A stretch of DNA of 64,000 nt from Cyclobacteriaceae bacterium (lineage in GTDB: Bacteria > Bacteroidota > Bacteroidia > Cytophagales > Cyclobacteriaceae): NCBI GenBank assembly GCA_013141055.1, contig JABFRS010000002.1, positions 1,116,001-1,180,000 of the forward strand. The letters run 5' to 3'. The position numbers were made by a program, and so were the translations under genes. This document shows, in pieces, positions 26,684 to 36,197 of the stretch (positions within the stretch are counted from its first letter, which is position 1; each line of letters opens with the position of its first letter). The notes beneath the pieces were generated by a model, which was not told the origin of the DNA, searched no databases, and saw only the letters and a list, made by a program, of their open reading frames with translations.

Positions 26684-27661
26684 ATGGCAAAAAGTATAAA
26701 AATAGGAGTCGTGATCTATCGTAATTGTACATCTTCTATGGTGGCAGGTTTCTGGGATATTATGGTACTGGCAAATCAATTACATTATCAGCAATTCAAT
26801 AAAAATCTCCTCAGTATTGAGTTGATCGCCGAAACAAACTCTCCTATAAAGTGCTTCAGCGGACTGAATCTTATTCCACATAAAAATATTAAGACAAAAG
26901 AACAGTTCGATCTTCTCTATGTTCCCGGATTTATTGGCGACGTCGATCAAGTCTTAGCTCTTGAGAAAAAGACCATTCATTACCTTTCAACAATCAAAAC
27001 CACCAAAACTATTCTGACAGCAGCGTGCAATGGAAATTTTTTTCTGGCTTCTTCAGGAGCACTCAAGAATAAAAATGCTACTACTCACTGGAGCCTCATT
27101 GATAAATTCCGAAAGGACTTTCAGAATGTAAATCTACAGCCCGAAAAAATCATTGTTGACAATGGAAACGTGATCTCTGCTGCGGGGGTTACCTCCTATT
27201 TCAATCTCGCGCTCCACATCATACAGCGTCTGACAAATCCTGAAATATCACTTGCTTGCGCCAAGATATTTTTAGTGGATTCCGGCCGCAAAATTCAAAC
27301 TCCTTATCAGATCTTTCAGTTTCCAAAAAACCATGGAGATGATGTTATTGCAAAAACACAAAACTGGCTTGAAAGGAATTTCAAAGAAAAAACATCATTG
27401 ACTCAATTGTCGGAAGTAGGCAACGTAAGCATCAAAACCCTCACAAGAAGATTCAAAAAAGCTACCGGCGAAACTCCACAGATCTATCTGCAGAAATTCA
27501 GAATAGAAACCGCCAAACGCCTACTTGAATCCAAAGACATCACTTTCAATGAAGTAACATGGCAGGTTGGATACAACGATCCCAGCTCTTTTCACAAAGC
27601 ATTTAAAATTGAAACAGGTTTGACACCTATCGATTATCGAAATAAATTTTCATTCCTTTAG
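26684..27661 (+). CDS. GATase1-like AraC family transcriptional regulator
   Basis: This 325-residue protein combines an N-terminal DJ-1/PfpI-like domain (about residues 1-180) with a C-terminal AraC helix-turn-helix pair (about residues 225-325). The first domain has FDLLYVPGFIGDVDQVL and the nucleophile-elbow-like TAACNGNFFLASSGAL. The second has LSEVGNVSIKTLTRRFKKAT and VTWQVGYNDPSSFHKAFKIE. It is a DNA-binding activator with a sensor domain of amidotransferase descent. It probably controls the flanking NTF2-like and DUF1772 genes. Confidence 0.87.
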   Translation: MAKSIKIGVVIYRNCTSSMVAGFWDIMVLANQLHYQQFNKNLLSIELIAETNSPIKCFSGLNLIPHKNIKTKEQFDLLYVPGFIGDVDQVLALEKKTIHYLSTIKTTKTILTAACNGNFFLASSGALKNKNATTHWSLIDKFRKDFQNVNLQPEKIIVDNGNVISAAGVTSYFNLALHIIQRLTNPEISLACAKIFLVDSGRKIQTPYQIFQFPKNHGDDVIAKTQNWLERNFKEKTSLTQLSEVGNVSIKTLTRRFKKATGETPQIYLQKFRIETAKRLLESKDITFNEVTWQVGYNDPSSFHKAFKIETGLTPIDYRNKFSFL

Positions 27662-27771
27662 TCATGAGCTGTATTTTTTTTTGCAAATCGTCTCATGGAA
27701 AAAATAAGAATGTTAGTTATTATTAGAGTTAAACTTTTTAGAACGCAGAATTAAAATTTTGACCTTTCATT

Positions 27772-28248
27772 ATGACGACAAAAATAATTCTATTCTTCGC
27801 ATTGCTGATGTACAGCATCATTGTAAGTCAATCCTTCATGTACATTCTTGCATTGAAAAATGCTCAGTTAGGCCTTGACATAAACTCCTATATAGAAGTG
27901 CGCAAGCTGATTGACGCCAGCATGAGAAGCAATTTCAAATACATAATATACGGGGCTTTAATTTCGAACCTTCTACTGGTGATCTTTACGTTTAAGAATC
28001 CCGGAAGCTTACTGTTTATTACAGCTTGCATTGGCTTTATTGCTTTGGTTGCAGATACTTTACTAACAGTCAAAGGAAGCTTGCCGATTAATGATATAAT
28101 CAATACATGGTCTGCAGATCAATATCCGTCAAACTGGGCGGATGTCAGAGCAAAATGGTTTAACGTTTATCAGTACAGACAAATAGCAAACATTGTTGGA
28201 TTTGTTAGCCTAATGACCGGTGTAGTGTTTGGAAAACAAAACTCCTGA
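27772..28248 (+). CDS. DUF1772-like membrane protein
   Basis: This 158-residue protein has four hydrophobic segments and the pattern NDIINTW...WADVRAKWFNVYQYRQIAN near the C-terminus, which is typical of DUF1772/anthrone-oxygenase-like proteins. This family includes fungal anthrone oxygenases but the bacterial members are uncharacterised. It lies 110 bp after the AraC gene in the same direction. A strong terminator follows. Confidence 0.7.
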   Translation: MTTKIILFFALLMYSIIVSQSFMYILALKNAQLGLDINSYIEVRKLIDASMRSNFKYIIYGALISNLLLVIFTFKNPGSLLFITACIGFIALVADTLLTVKGSLPINDIINTWSADQYPSNWADVRAKWFNVYQYRQIANIVGFVSLMTGVVFGKQNS

Positions 28249-28265
28249 ACTCTATTTCATCACAC

Positions 28266-28299
28266 AGGATCGCAAAGAGAATCACTTTGCGATCCTTTC
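28266..28299. terminator. Bidirectional terminator between convergent genes
   Basis: A 12-bp perfect stem (28266-28277 with 28285-28296) encloses a 7-nt loop. It lies between the convergent DUF1772-like gene (ends 28248) and the acyltransferase gene (ends 28309), so it can serve both. Confidence 0.8.
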
Positions 28300-28308
28300 T
28301 GTGATACA

Positions 28309-29373
28309 TTATACCCTCTGTTCAGACTTTAAACCGAACAATACCCTTACATACTTCCATCTTCGGATGAATAATTCATAAAATCCCAGACAGCCACCGA
28401 CCGTGAATGTCAATACCAAAATGAATTTGACATGAACATCGATTTCCATTGGAAAGATCAGCCATGACGCAGCATAGAGAAAAATCATGTGTATGATGTA
28501 GACAGGATATGCTGCCTGACTCAGATAGCTCAACGCCTTGCCTGAATGATTCAGATAACGGTTTCCAAATGCCAGCACTGAAAATATCCAGAGGTTAGAT
28601 TCAACAGGTATAAGATACTCCGCACCCCACAATTTTATTCCAGCTACCCGAATCACATAATTTGTAAAAGCTATTATCAGAAATATCCAGCGCCATTTAT
28701 TAATTAATTTTAGGAAAGGTTCTCCACTTAGCACAAAACAAAATCCAAAGAAGAATGCAAATAACCCCAGGAAGAATCCATGCCATGTCATTGCGTACAA
28801 TTCATAAGGATTTGGTTTGAAGACTACCACTTCCAAAACAAAAGTTATGATGACTATTATCAGACCCGCCGCATTACCAAATACTTTTTTAATGCTTTGC
28901 GTTAATACTCCCTCCTGATGATTCTTCAGGTAAATGAACAGTGGGGAGAAGAGCAACACATAAACAAATATGTTTCCCAAAAACCATAAATGTCCCGGGT
29001 TATTTAAATCATACACCTGCGTAAAATTGTAGTAATCCCGGAATATGTACATGTGCACAGGCACGATCACAAACATTCCAAAGATAAAGGGTAGGAATAT
29101 TCTCATCAGACGATCTGTGAGGAGCTGTCTCCAGTTCTTGCTTTGCATAGCAAAATAAATTCCCATTCCCGATACAAAGAATAGCAAAGGTATTCTCCAC
29201 ACATTCAGCATCGCCATGGGTATCCATAAGGATGTCCACGGTTTTTCGTTGGTGATGAAACCTATCATTATTCCCCACGACTGAAAACCAATCGCTATAT
29301 GATAGATCAGGAGTAATCCAATCGCGATTACCCTGATCCAGTCAATATCATACCTTCTGTTTGTTGCTATCAT
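28309..29373 (-). CDS. Acyltransferase family integral membrane protein (OafA-like)
   Basis: This 354-residue protein has about ten membrane helices and the acyltransferase-3 signature: RYDIDWIRVIAIGLLLIYHI (Arg and His of the active site), RIPLLFFVSGMGIYFA and DRLMRIFLPFIFG. These proteins move acetyl or other acyl groups onto surface polysaccharides or lipids across the membrane. The length fits the family. It is transcribed toward the terminator at 28266. Confidence 0.9.
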   Translation of the reverse strand: MIATNRRYDIDWIRVIAIGLLLIYHIAIGFQSWGIMIGFITNEKPWTSLWIPMAMLNVWRIPLLFFVSGMGIYFAMQSKNWRQLLTDRLMRIFLPFIFGMFVIVPVHMYIFRDYYNFTQVYDLNNPGHLWFLGNIFVYVLLFSPLFIYLKNHQEGVLTQSIKKVFGNAAGLIIVIITFVLEVVVFKPNPYELYAMTWHGFFLGLFAFFFGFCFVLSGEPFLKLINKWRWIFLIIAFTNYVIRVAGIKLWGAEYLIPVESNLWIFSVLAFGNRYLNHSGKALSYLSQAAYPVYIIHMIFLYAASWLIFPMEIDVHVKFILVLTFTVGGCLGFYELFIRRWKYVRVLFGLKSEQRV

Positions 29374-29388
29374 GCGCTTAGAATTAAA

Positions 29389-29964
29389 CTACTTCAACAT
29401 TTGAGCAATCTCTGGACGTGTCTTTTCGATGTAGGGATAGTCTAGTTTAAGACCCATGGGGCCAAGCATTTTTCCCATCATATCATACGCATCTTTGACA
29501 GAAGCAAACGTACCGGCAACATTATCATACGCTGTTGCATTATACTTGTTCTTGATATTCTTATCAGCTTTCTTGTCCAGCAGCATTTTTACAATTTCAG
29601 GATGACAGAAAAAAGCCGAAGTATGAAGTGCCGTTGATCCGTCATTATTCTGAAAGTTTACATCAGCACCAGCGTCAATAAGAATCTTCGCTGCTTCAGG
29701 GTTTCCAAAAACTGCTGCACTGATCAACGGACTTGAACCCCCAAATGGATCTTTCTCATTAAGGTTGGTACCCGCTTTAATGTGCTGACGAAGAGCATCA
29801 AGATTGTTCGTTACCACGGCTGTATGAATGTCTACATCCGGCGCCGCTGCTTTCTGACTGCCGGCTTCAGAGGGTTGCTTCTGACCACATGCTGAGGATA
29901 TTGATAATACTACCAGCATTGCAAAGTGAGCCAGAGTTCGTGAATTGATTTTTTGTGTTTTCAT
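29389..29964 (-). CDS. Ankyrin-repeat lipoprotein
   Basis: This 191-residue protein has a lipoprotein signal (LVVLSISSACGQ, lipobox SAC). Ankyrin repeats occupy about residues 50-155: DALRQHIKAGTNLNEKDPFG, SSPLISAAVFGNPEAAKILI, DAGADVNFQNNDGSTALHTS and LLDKKADKNIKNKYNATAYD. These repeats bind partner proteins; here on the periplasmic or surface side. A longer frame to 30009 exists, but the ATG at 29964 fits the signal. It ends 15 bp before the acyltransferase gene. Confidence 0.87.
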   Translation of the reverse strand: MKTQKINSRTLAHFAMLVVLSISSACGQKQPSEAGSQKAAAPDVDIHTAVVTNNLDALRQHIKAGTNLNEKDPFGGSSPLISAAVFGNPEAAKILIDAGADVNFQNNDGSTALHTSAFFCHPEIVKMLLDKKADKNIKNKYNATAYDNVAGTFASVKDAYDMMGKMLGPMGLKLDYPYIEKTRPEIAQMLK

Positions 29965-30227
29965 GATTTTAGCTGTTTTAATTTTTGACAAAGAACGCGG
30001 GGCTCCCAAGCATGGGCTGAACAGCTATGCGGATAAAACCATCAAGATTTAGGGAATCAGTGTAAACTATGGCGCAGGCATATCAATTATGGTGCAAGTC
30101 GTGACGCAAGTGGCTAATTGGGTTCAGAATCAAGCTTTTTCAAAATTCAAAACATGACCGTTTCTTTACTGCTTTAACAGTTTCTTTTTGTTATATCGCA
30201 CTTGATTTTACGCAGTAAGACGCCACT

Positions 30228-32294
30228 ATGCCGGAAGCTTCCAATGTTGAAAATGAGTTTTTAGCCGAGATCACTGCACTCGTCGAGAAGAATATTTCCA
30301 ACGAGCAGTTTGGAGTGTCGGAACTGGCGGATGCGATGAACATGAGCCGGTCAAATCTTCTGCGGAAGGTCCGGAAGACAACCAATCTTTCCGTTAGTCA
30401 ACTCATTAGTCAGGTACGCCTTAAAAAGGCATTTCACCTACTAAAAACTTCCTCACTGAATATTTCGGAGGTTTCGCATGAAGTAGGATTTAATAGCCCC
30501 TCCTATTTTATTAAATGCTTCAGAGAATTTTATGGATATCCTCCTGGTGAAATCGGGAAACACGACGTGTCCGAGGTGAATGCAACACTTCTGCAACCCT
30601 CTTCCCGCAATTGGACCAGGATGATCATAGGTGCCGTGACTTTTCTCATCATTTTGACAGCAGGTTTTATTTACTTCAAAAAAATCTCTACCGACTCTAG
30701 TCCAATTGATAAGTCGATCGCAGTATTACCGTTCAAAAATGAGAGCAACGATTCAACAAACGTTTACCTGATCAATGGATTGATGGAGTCCACATTAAAC
30801 AACCTTCAGAAAATCAAGGACCTTAAAGTTATCAGCAGAACGTCTTCAGAAAAATATCGCAACACTTTGAAGTCGGTCCCTGAAATGGCAAAGGAGCTGA
30901 ATGTGAATTACATCGTGGAAGGCAGCGGACAGAAGATTGGCAGCAAAATATTATTAAATATCCAGCTGATAGAAGCAACAACGGATAAGCACCTTTGGGC
31001 AAAACAATACCGGAGAGAAGCAACGGACATTTTTGAATTACAACAGGAAGTCGCGAAGAACATTGCGGAAGAGATCGAAGTGATTATTACACCCGACGAA
31101 GAGCAACTCATTGGAAAGCGACCAACAAATGACATTGTAGCATATGATTATTTTCTGAAGGGAAGAGATCTCTTTTATCAAAGCGGAAGAATGGACCTGG
31201 AGAATGCAATTGTATGGTTCAACAAAGCGATTGATCAGGATCCCAACTTTGCATTGGCGTATGCAAGTGCCACTATGGTTTACTATTATCTTGATCTTTT
31301 CAGGATGGAGAAAAAACATACGATTGAAATCAATGCCTATTCTGATAAGGCAATGCTGCTTGATCCATCCTCTGCGGAAAGTCTGATTGCAAAAGGGTTG
31401 GCGTATGCTGACAGGAAAGAATTCAAACAGGCGGTTCCTTATTTTGAAAAAGCTCTCAAGCTGGTACCACAGTCAGGAATTGCCCTTCACTTTCTTACGG
31501 AATTCTATGCCATTCATGATCCTAATCCACGGAAGTACCTGGAGTATGCAATCAAGAAAGTAAAAAACGATGAGAGCGCGACTGACTCAATAACGATCGG
31601 GTTTAATTACATGCATCTCGCGGATGCCTTTATGCAATGCGGTTTCTTTGATGAAGCATCAAAATACATGGACATATCCCTGAAGTATGATCCCAATGGA
31701 TTTTATTCTCGATTCATTTCAATTTATATCCAGTACTCACGGACGAAAGATCTTCCAAAAATAAAAGAACTCTTTCTGAAGGAAATCGAAAGAGACACCA
31801 ATCGCTTTGATCTTATTCAGGAAGTTGGCAAAATCTGTTTCATGATGCGGGATTATAAATCAGCTCTTGCGTATTATAAAAAATTCGATGCAATGCGGCG
31901 GGCGATGCAGATCGACCTGTTCAGGCATGAGAATCTGAAAATTGGAGCAACGTACGCGAAGATGGGTTTGAAAAAAGAGTCTGAAGAATTTCTACGCGAT
32001 TTTATGGCATGGGCAGCGACCGACAAGACTGTTTATCGGGAAATTCATCCTGCTATGTACTACGCCTATAAAGGTGATGTGAACAAATCCATGGAGCACT
32101 TCAGGGAATTCGCAAAGCAGGAGAATTTTTCTTATTGGATATTGTTACTAAAAGAAGATCCAGAAGCGGATAATGTGAAGTCATTACCAGAGTTTAATGC
32201 AATCATGAAGACAATCGAAATGAAATTCTGGAATACAAATAAAGAAATCCGGAAGGAGCTTGAAGACAGCGGCTTGCTGATAGAGAAAAAATGA
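30228..32294 (+). CDS. Membrane-anchored AraC regulator with TolB-like and TPR domains
   Basis: This 688-residue protein has four parts. An AraC HTH pair is at about residues 5-105 (MNMSRSNLLRKVRKTTNLSV and EVGFNSPSYFIKCFREFYGY). A membrane helix is at about 128-146. A CadC/adenylate-cyclase-type FlgO/TolB-like domain is at about 155-280 (SIAVLPFKNESND, GLMESTLNNLQKIKDLKVIS, VNYIVEGSGQKIG). TPR repeats are at about 330-640. This is a one-component regulator that reads the envelope and binds DNA on the inside. It overlaps the next gene by 4 bp (ATGA). Confidence 0.88.
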   Translation: MPEASNVENEFLAEITALVEKNISNEQFGVSELADAMNMSRSNLLRKVRKTTNLSVSQLISQVRLKKAFHLLKTSSLNISEVSHEVGFNSPSYFIKCFREFYGYPPGEIGKHDVSEVNATLLQPSSRNWTRMIIGAVTFLIILTAGFIYFKKISTDSSPIDKSIAVLPFKNESNDSTNVYLINGLMESTLNNLQKIKDLKVISRTSSEKYRNTLKSVPEMAKELNVNYIVEGSGQKIGSKILLNIQLIEATTDKHLWAKQYRREATDIFELQQEVAKNIAEEIEVIITPDEEQLIGKRPTNDIVAYDYFLKGRDLFYQSGRMDLENAIVWFNKAIDQDPNFALAYASATMVYYYLDLFRMEKKHTIEINAYSDKAMLLDPSSAESLIAKGLAYADRKEFKQAVPYFEKALKLVPQSGIALHFLTEFYAIHDPNPRKYLEYAIKKVKNDESATDSITIGFNYMHLADAFMQCGFFDEASKYMDISLKYDPNGFYSRFISIYIQYSRTKDLPKIKELFLKEIERDTNRFDLIQEVGKICFMMRDYKSALAYYKKFDAMRRAMQIDLFRHENLKIGATYAKMGLKKESEEFLRDFMAWAATDKTVYREIHPAMYYAYKGDVNKSMEHFREFAKQENFSYWILLLKEDPEADNVKSLPEFNAIMKTIEMKFWNTNKEIRKELEDSGLLIEKK

Positions 32295-32869
32295 AAGAAG
32301 AGATAGAGTCCTTTTGTCCCTCCACCCGGCAGCAGTGGAGAAAGTGGCTGCAAAAAAATCATAATAAAAAACAATCCGTTTGGCTCATTCAATATAAAAA
32401 GAGCTCAGGCATATCCACTATTTCCTGGAGTGATGCTGTTGACGAAGCATTATGCTACGGATGGGTTGACAGTAAAAGAAAGACAATTGACAAAGATAAA
32501 TTCATGCAGTTCTTCAGTCAACGAAAAAAGAACAGCACCTGGTCAAAAATCAATAAAGAAAAAATCATAAGGCTGACCAAGGCGGAGCTTATGTCCCCAG
32601 CCGGACTGGCTACAATCGAAACAGCCATCCAAAATGGTTCTTGGACAATCCTGGATAAGGTAGAAGAACTAATGATCCCCAAAGACCTGGAGAAAGAATT
32701 CAAAGCTCATCCTGGTTCAAAGGTATTTTTTAAAAGCCTTAGCAAGTCCTTGAGAAAAATGATCTTGCAATGGATCGAACTTGCCAAGCGACCAGAGACA
32801 AGACAAAAAAGAATCATAGAGATCGCTACACTGGCAGCTCAAAAGCAGAAGCCAAAACAATTCAGCTGA
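32291..32869 (+). CDS. YdeI/OmpD-associated family protein
   Basis: This 192-residue protein matches the YdeI family: QQWRKWLQKNHNKKQSVWLI, WSDAVDEALCYGWVDSKRKT, RKKNSTWSKINKEK and a C-terminal KMILQWIELAKRPETRQKRI. This family is linked to protection against bacteriocin or antimicrobial peptide stress in some bacteria, but the biochemistry is unclear. It overlaps the TPR regulator gene by four bases. Confidence 0.88.
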   Translation: MKEEIESFCPSTRQQWRKWLQKNHNKKQSVWLIQYKKSSGISTISWSDAVDEALCYGWVDSKRKTIDKDKFMQFFSQRKKNSTWSKINKEKIIRLTKAELMSPAGLATIETAIQNGSWTILDKVEELMIPKDLEKEFKAHPGSKVFFKSLSKSLRKMILQWIELAKRPETRQKRIIEIATLAAQKQKPKQFS

Positions 32870-32899
32870 GTGTACAAATCTGATTTCCACATAACGAAA

Positions 32900-33553
32900 T
32901 CATAGATCATACTTTTCAAAACTCATCTCCTGACCCAGGGTTGGATGCGTAAAGACCAGAATGCATGCGTTCAATGCAATTGCGTTGAGTCGATACGGAA
33001 CGTCAGATCCATAAACCGTGTCTCCAATAACAGGACAACCAATATATGCCAACTGAGCACGGATCTGATGAAACTTTCCTGTATGAAGCTCTATGTTCCA
33101 GAGAAATTTGTCTTTGGAAACTGATCTCACTTTGTAGTTTAAAATCACTTTCTCACTGAATTCAATCTCCTCATCGTAGATAACTGCTTTCTTCTTCTCC
33201 TTCCTTAGCCAGCCCGTCAGAACACCCGTCATTTCCCCGGGTCCTTGTGACGTATGAGCCTGATAGAATTTTTTAACCTTGCGCTCTGCAAATTGCTCAC
33301 TCAGATTTTTCAATACAGACCTTTGCTTTGCAAAAAGAATAATGCCACTAACAGGGCGATCCAGCCGGTGAATGTGCTGAAGATATACCTCCTCTCCTTT
33401 GGGTAATTTGGTTTTGAGATAAGCTTTCCCAAGCTGTTGCAGATTGGGGTGACCATTTCTGTCGGGTTCGACCATCAATCCCGCAGGCTTATGAAGAACG
33501 AGGATGAATTCATCTTCAAAGAGAATGTGGTCCTGAATTCTGATTGCTGACAT
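32900..33553 (-). CDS. RluA-family pseudouridine synthase
   Basis: This 217-residue enzyme isomerises uridine to pseudouridine in RNA. The catalytic block is HIHRLDRPVSGIILFAKQRS with the essential Asp in HRLDRP, and LHTGKFHQIRAQLAYIGCPV is the second conserved block. It lacks an S4 domain and is short, like TruC-type members. The RNA target cannot be named. It starts 17 bp before the next minus-strand gene ends. Confidence 0.9.
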   Translation of the reverse strand: MSAIRIQDHILFEDEFILVLHKPAGLMVEPDRNGHPNLQQLGKAYLKTKLPKGEEVYLQHIHRLDRPVSGIILFAKQRSVLKNLSEQFAERKVKKFYQAHTSQGPGEMTGVLTGWLRKEKKKAVIYDEEIEFSEKVILNYKVRSVSKDKFLWNIELHTGKFHQIRAQLAYIGCPVIGDTVYGSDVPYRLNAIALNACILVFTHPTLGQEMSFEKYDL

Positions 33554-33570
33554 TCTTTAAAATTAGTAAA

Positions 33571-34140
33571 TCACCTCAGCTTATCCATCACAATATCGCC
33601 AAGTGGTGAAATACTATAACCTATTTCATGACTGACTGTCAACCCGAGGTTCTTCAGCTTCCTTACATTTATTTTAAAATCGAATTTGTCCATTTGAATA
33701 ATATCCGCAAGATCACCGGCTCGTCGTTCAGGATACCTTTTAATAAGCTTCATAACTTTCAAAACCCAGGGACCGCGTGTCTTATCAAGTCTTTCAAGCT
33801 GACCAAGCATCTTCTGCAGTTCACTTTCTGAAAGATCTGTCCTCTCACGAAGCTCAAGTCGCGGATCCTCAGAAAGGTATTTAACTTTTATTTTAAAGAG
33901 GGTGCCAGTTGTCTTCTTCAGATCATGAAGCAAACTTGCAGCATTGTCGTAACCAGCCCTGATTGCATCACCTGTGCTTATCTTATTATTGCTCACGGGG
34001 TCGACAGCCAGCACCTTGATCACACCGATCGCTGTCTTCATAGTACTGCCTTTCTTGACATTTGGTTTTCCCCATCGCCGGAATGCCAAAGAAATTGTGC
34101 CTGATTTGATGCCGTTAAGCTGGCTGACTTTAAAGATCAT
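33571..34140 (-). CDS. Hypothetical protein with ASCH-like N-terminus and winged-helix-like C-terminus
   Basis: This 189-residue protein has an N-terminal part (SGTISLAFRRWGKPNVKKGS, then TMKTAIGVIKVLAVDPV) that recalls ASCH (PUA-like) domains. The C-terminal part LADIIQMDKFDFKINVRKLK, NLGLTVSHEIGYSISPLG looks like a winged helix. ASCH domains bind RNA. No catalytic motif is seen. It is divergent from the PLD-like gene and upstream of the pseudouridine synthase gene, on the same strand. Confidence 0.65.
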   Translation of the reverse strand: MIFKVSQLNGIKSGTISLAFRRWGKPNVKKGSTMKTAIGVIKVLAVDPVSNNKISTGDAIRAGYDNAASLLHDLKKTTGTLFKIKVKYLSEDPRLELRERTDLSESELQKMLGQLERLDKTRGPWVLKVMKLIKRYPERRAGDLADIIQMDKFDFKINVRKLKNLGLTVSHEIGYSISPLGDIVMDKLR

Positions 34141-34186
34141 TTTATTTGTTGCCTTTGAACGCTATCATAAAAAATAGATAATATTT

Positions 34187-34753
34187 GTGCCCGAAACAAC
34201 TCCCTGCATGATCGTTAAAAAATTATTAGCCCGCTTCATCAATGACAAGATCATTCAGAACGCAGAACACATTTATGTCGCTTCGGCGGCGATATCAGAT
34301 TCCGGCTTTGACCTCATCATGAGCCGGCTACATCCCAAATGTCATGTCGACATTATGACGGGCCTTGATCAGGCAGTCAGCCCCACAGTTCTCAGGAAAA
34401 TATTAAAGGAATATCATAACCGGGTGGCTCTTCGTGTTTTGACACGTGCTGTGCTTCACGCCAATGTGTATCTCTTCGACATGCCTTATCGCAAGCAGCT
34501 TGCATTTATCAGCTCAGGCACATTTACCAAAGAGGGATTTGCTGACGACGAAGAACTATCCTATCGTGTATCCAATGAAAAAGAGATGGAAGAGCTTCAC
34601 AGCTGGTTCACAAGAAACTATGAAGAATCTGATGACCTGACAGAAAAAATGATCGAAGCTTATGAACCTGCCTATCATCGGATGGCAGAACGTGAGCAGG
34701 CCTCAAGAGATGAGAAGGCGCAATGGAAAGAACAAATGGATAAGTTACTGTAG
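34187..34753 (+). CDS. PLD-like domain protein with a modified HxK motif
   Basis: This 188-residue protein resembles half of the phospholipase D fold. A hydrophobic strand (IYVASAAISDSGFDLIMSRL) is followed by LHANVYLFDMP, which fits HxKxxxxD with Asn in place of Lys, and then QLAFISSGTFTKEGFADDEE, like the GS/N element after the HKD motif. A single catalytic motif with Asn suggests it may be inactive or have altered chemistry. The start is GTG at 34187; ATG at 34208 is possible. It is divergent from the ASCH-like gene. Confidence 0.6.
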   Translation: MPETTPCMIVKKLLARFINDKIIQNAEHIYVASAAISDSGFDLIMSRLHPKCHVDIMTGLDQAVSPTVLRKILKEYHNRVALRVLTRAVLHANVYLFDMPYRKQLAFISSGTFTKEGFADDEELSYRVSNEKEMEELHSWFTRNYEESDDLTEKMIEAYEPAYHRMAEREQASRDEKAQWKEQMDKLL

Positions 34754-34773
34754 CAGGGAATAAACCTGTATTA

Positions 34774-34808
34774 TAAAAAAGACCGGAAAGATTAAACTTC
34801 CAGGTCTC
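34774..34808. terminator. Terminator hairpin between the convergent PLD-like and secreted genes
   Basis: Arms at 34780-34790 and 34797-34807 pair over about ten bases with a small mismatch, and a T-rich stretch follows on the minus strand. It lies downstream of both the PLD-like gene and the secreted gene at 34830. Confidence 0.65.
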
Positions 34809-34829
34809 TTTCGGCAAAATTATCATTTA

Positions 34830-35477
34830 TTACTTAGGACATCCACAAAGCCATCTTCTTTCATAAAATGCTTCGCTGGCTCCATAGGTGCCACCGCCTG
34901 CGTATGGTTGATAGATGTACATTTCAAAGACACGGCACCATGGAAAGTCAACAAGGCTGGCATCTTTCTTATACCACACATAACCCCATTTTCTTCTTCC
35001 GGTAGGAATACCATCGTCCCCTTTTTCAATTCTCCAGTTCTTATCCTGTAAACCAATCTTGTGAATTTTAATTTGCTCAATGCCAGTGATCTTTCCTTTC
35101 ATCATGGTCTTCTCTTCTTCCGTTCCGTTAGCAAACATCTCTGCACTTGGAATATGTGCTGCAAGTTTTTTGCTGACTAATGCGGCAAGTTCATCCAGCA
35201 ATACATATATCTTCTTGCGCTCTTCGGCATCCATGGAAGTTGTCTTCCTCCATTCCTCCCGTGCACTTTTTGAAACAGCCCTGACAAGCCATTCCTCAAA
35301 AGCAGGTCGCACAAAATAAGTTCTATCCTTGGGGCTTGTATAAATTTTCGCATCAGCAAGAGCGTCCTGTAATTCATCCTGCCAAACCCAAACACGCCCG
35401 TCACCGTTGCCATCCTGTCCCATTGTCGTCATCAGACCAAATAATATCATAATGATTGATAAATTAATTTTTTTCAT
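34830..35477 (-). CDS. Secreted hypothetical protein
   Basis: This 215-residue protein begins with a signal peptide (MKKINLSIIMILFGLMTTMG). The mature protein is soluble and has a C-terminal aromatic stretch (VDFPWCRVFEMYIYQPYAGG, then GTYGASEAFYERRWLCGC). Four cysteines are present, two of them at the end (CGCPK). I do not recognise a family. Confidence 0.65.
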   Translation of the reverse strand: MKKINLSIIMILFGLMTTMGQDGNGDGRVWVWQDELQDALADAKIYTSPKDRTYFVRPAFEEWLVRAVSKSAREEWRKTTSMDAEERKKIYVLLDELAALVSKKLAAHIPSAEMFANGTEEEKTMMKGKITGIEQIKIHKIGLQDKNWRIEKGDDGIPTGRRKWGYVWYKKDASLVDFPWCRVFEMYIYQPYAGGGTYGASEAFYERRWLCGCPK

Positions 35478-35567
35478 GGCACAAAGGTACCAGCACTCCT
35501 ATCGCCCGATGGATAGAATTGTTTCATTTAGGAGTGTTATGGTTGCTGAATCAGTTTAACCGACGTA

Positions 35568-36197
35568 TTATGATGGCTTGTATACGTTTGCCAGGATGCC
35601 GGACTTAAATTTCTTTGAGCTCACTAATTTTAATTCCAATGAATCTTTAAGCTTTGTAAAGATTGGCAATCCTTTACCAATTGCTACCGGATAAATAAGG
35701 AACAAAAATTCATCAATAAGACCTGTAGCAATGAGACTTTGTGCAAACCCAGCCCCACCGTGGGCAAGAATAGGTTTACCTGATTGTTTTTTGAGTCTCC
35801 TGATGTGAGTTGCTAAATCGCCTGTCAGGATAGGACTGTCATCCCAGTCGGAATCAGCAGCAGCCTTCACAAGAGGTGTCTTAACAAACTTCAATACATC
35901 TTTAAAGCCTGGAGTTGTCTTATTCCATTCCTTGTTCGGTATTCCTTTTCTTGAAAAGGCAATCTTGGGAATCTCATTCATAGGTGCCGCATAAATCTCA
36001 GTTGACGTAGGCCAGTAGGCCTTCATGTCGCGAAAAGTGCGAGAACCCATGATATGAACACCCGCTTTCCAGATCTCCCTGACCTCAAGTTTGCTGACTT
36101 CCTTATCCTGAATTTCAAACATCCAGTCTGATTCACCTTTAGGTCCACCGACAAATCCATCAAGTGACACTGACATCTTCAATTTTAGCTTTCTCAT
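35568..36197 (-). CDS. Dihydrofolate reductase-like (RibD C-terminal) family protein
   Basis: This 209-residue protein matches the RibD_C reductase family: MRKLKLKMSVSLDGFVGGPK, then VHIMGSRTFRDMKAYWPTST, KKQSGKPILAHGGAGFAQSL and EFLFLIYPVAIGKGLPIF. Such proteins use NADPH, though their substrates are mostly unknown. The frame runs to 36245, but the ATG at 36197 matches the family start. It converges with the secreted gene's upstream region and is divergent from the VOC gene. Confidence 0.87.
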   Translation of the reverse strand: MRKLKLKMSVSLDGFVGGPKGESDWMFEIQDKEVSKLEVREIWKAGVHIMGSRTFRDMKAYWPTSTEIYAAPMNEIPKIAFSRKGIPNKEWNKTTPGFKDVLKFVKTPLVKAAADSDWDDSPILTGDLATHIRRLKKQSGKPILAHGGAGFAQSLIATGLIDEFLFLIYPVAIGKGLPIFTKLKDSLELKLVSSKKFKSGILANVYKPS

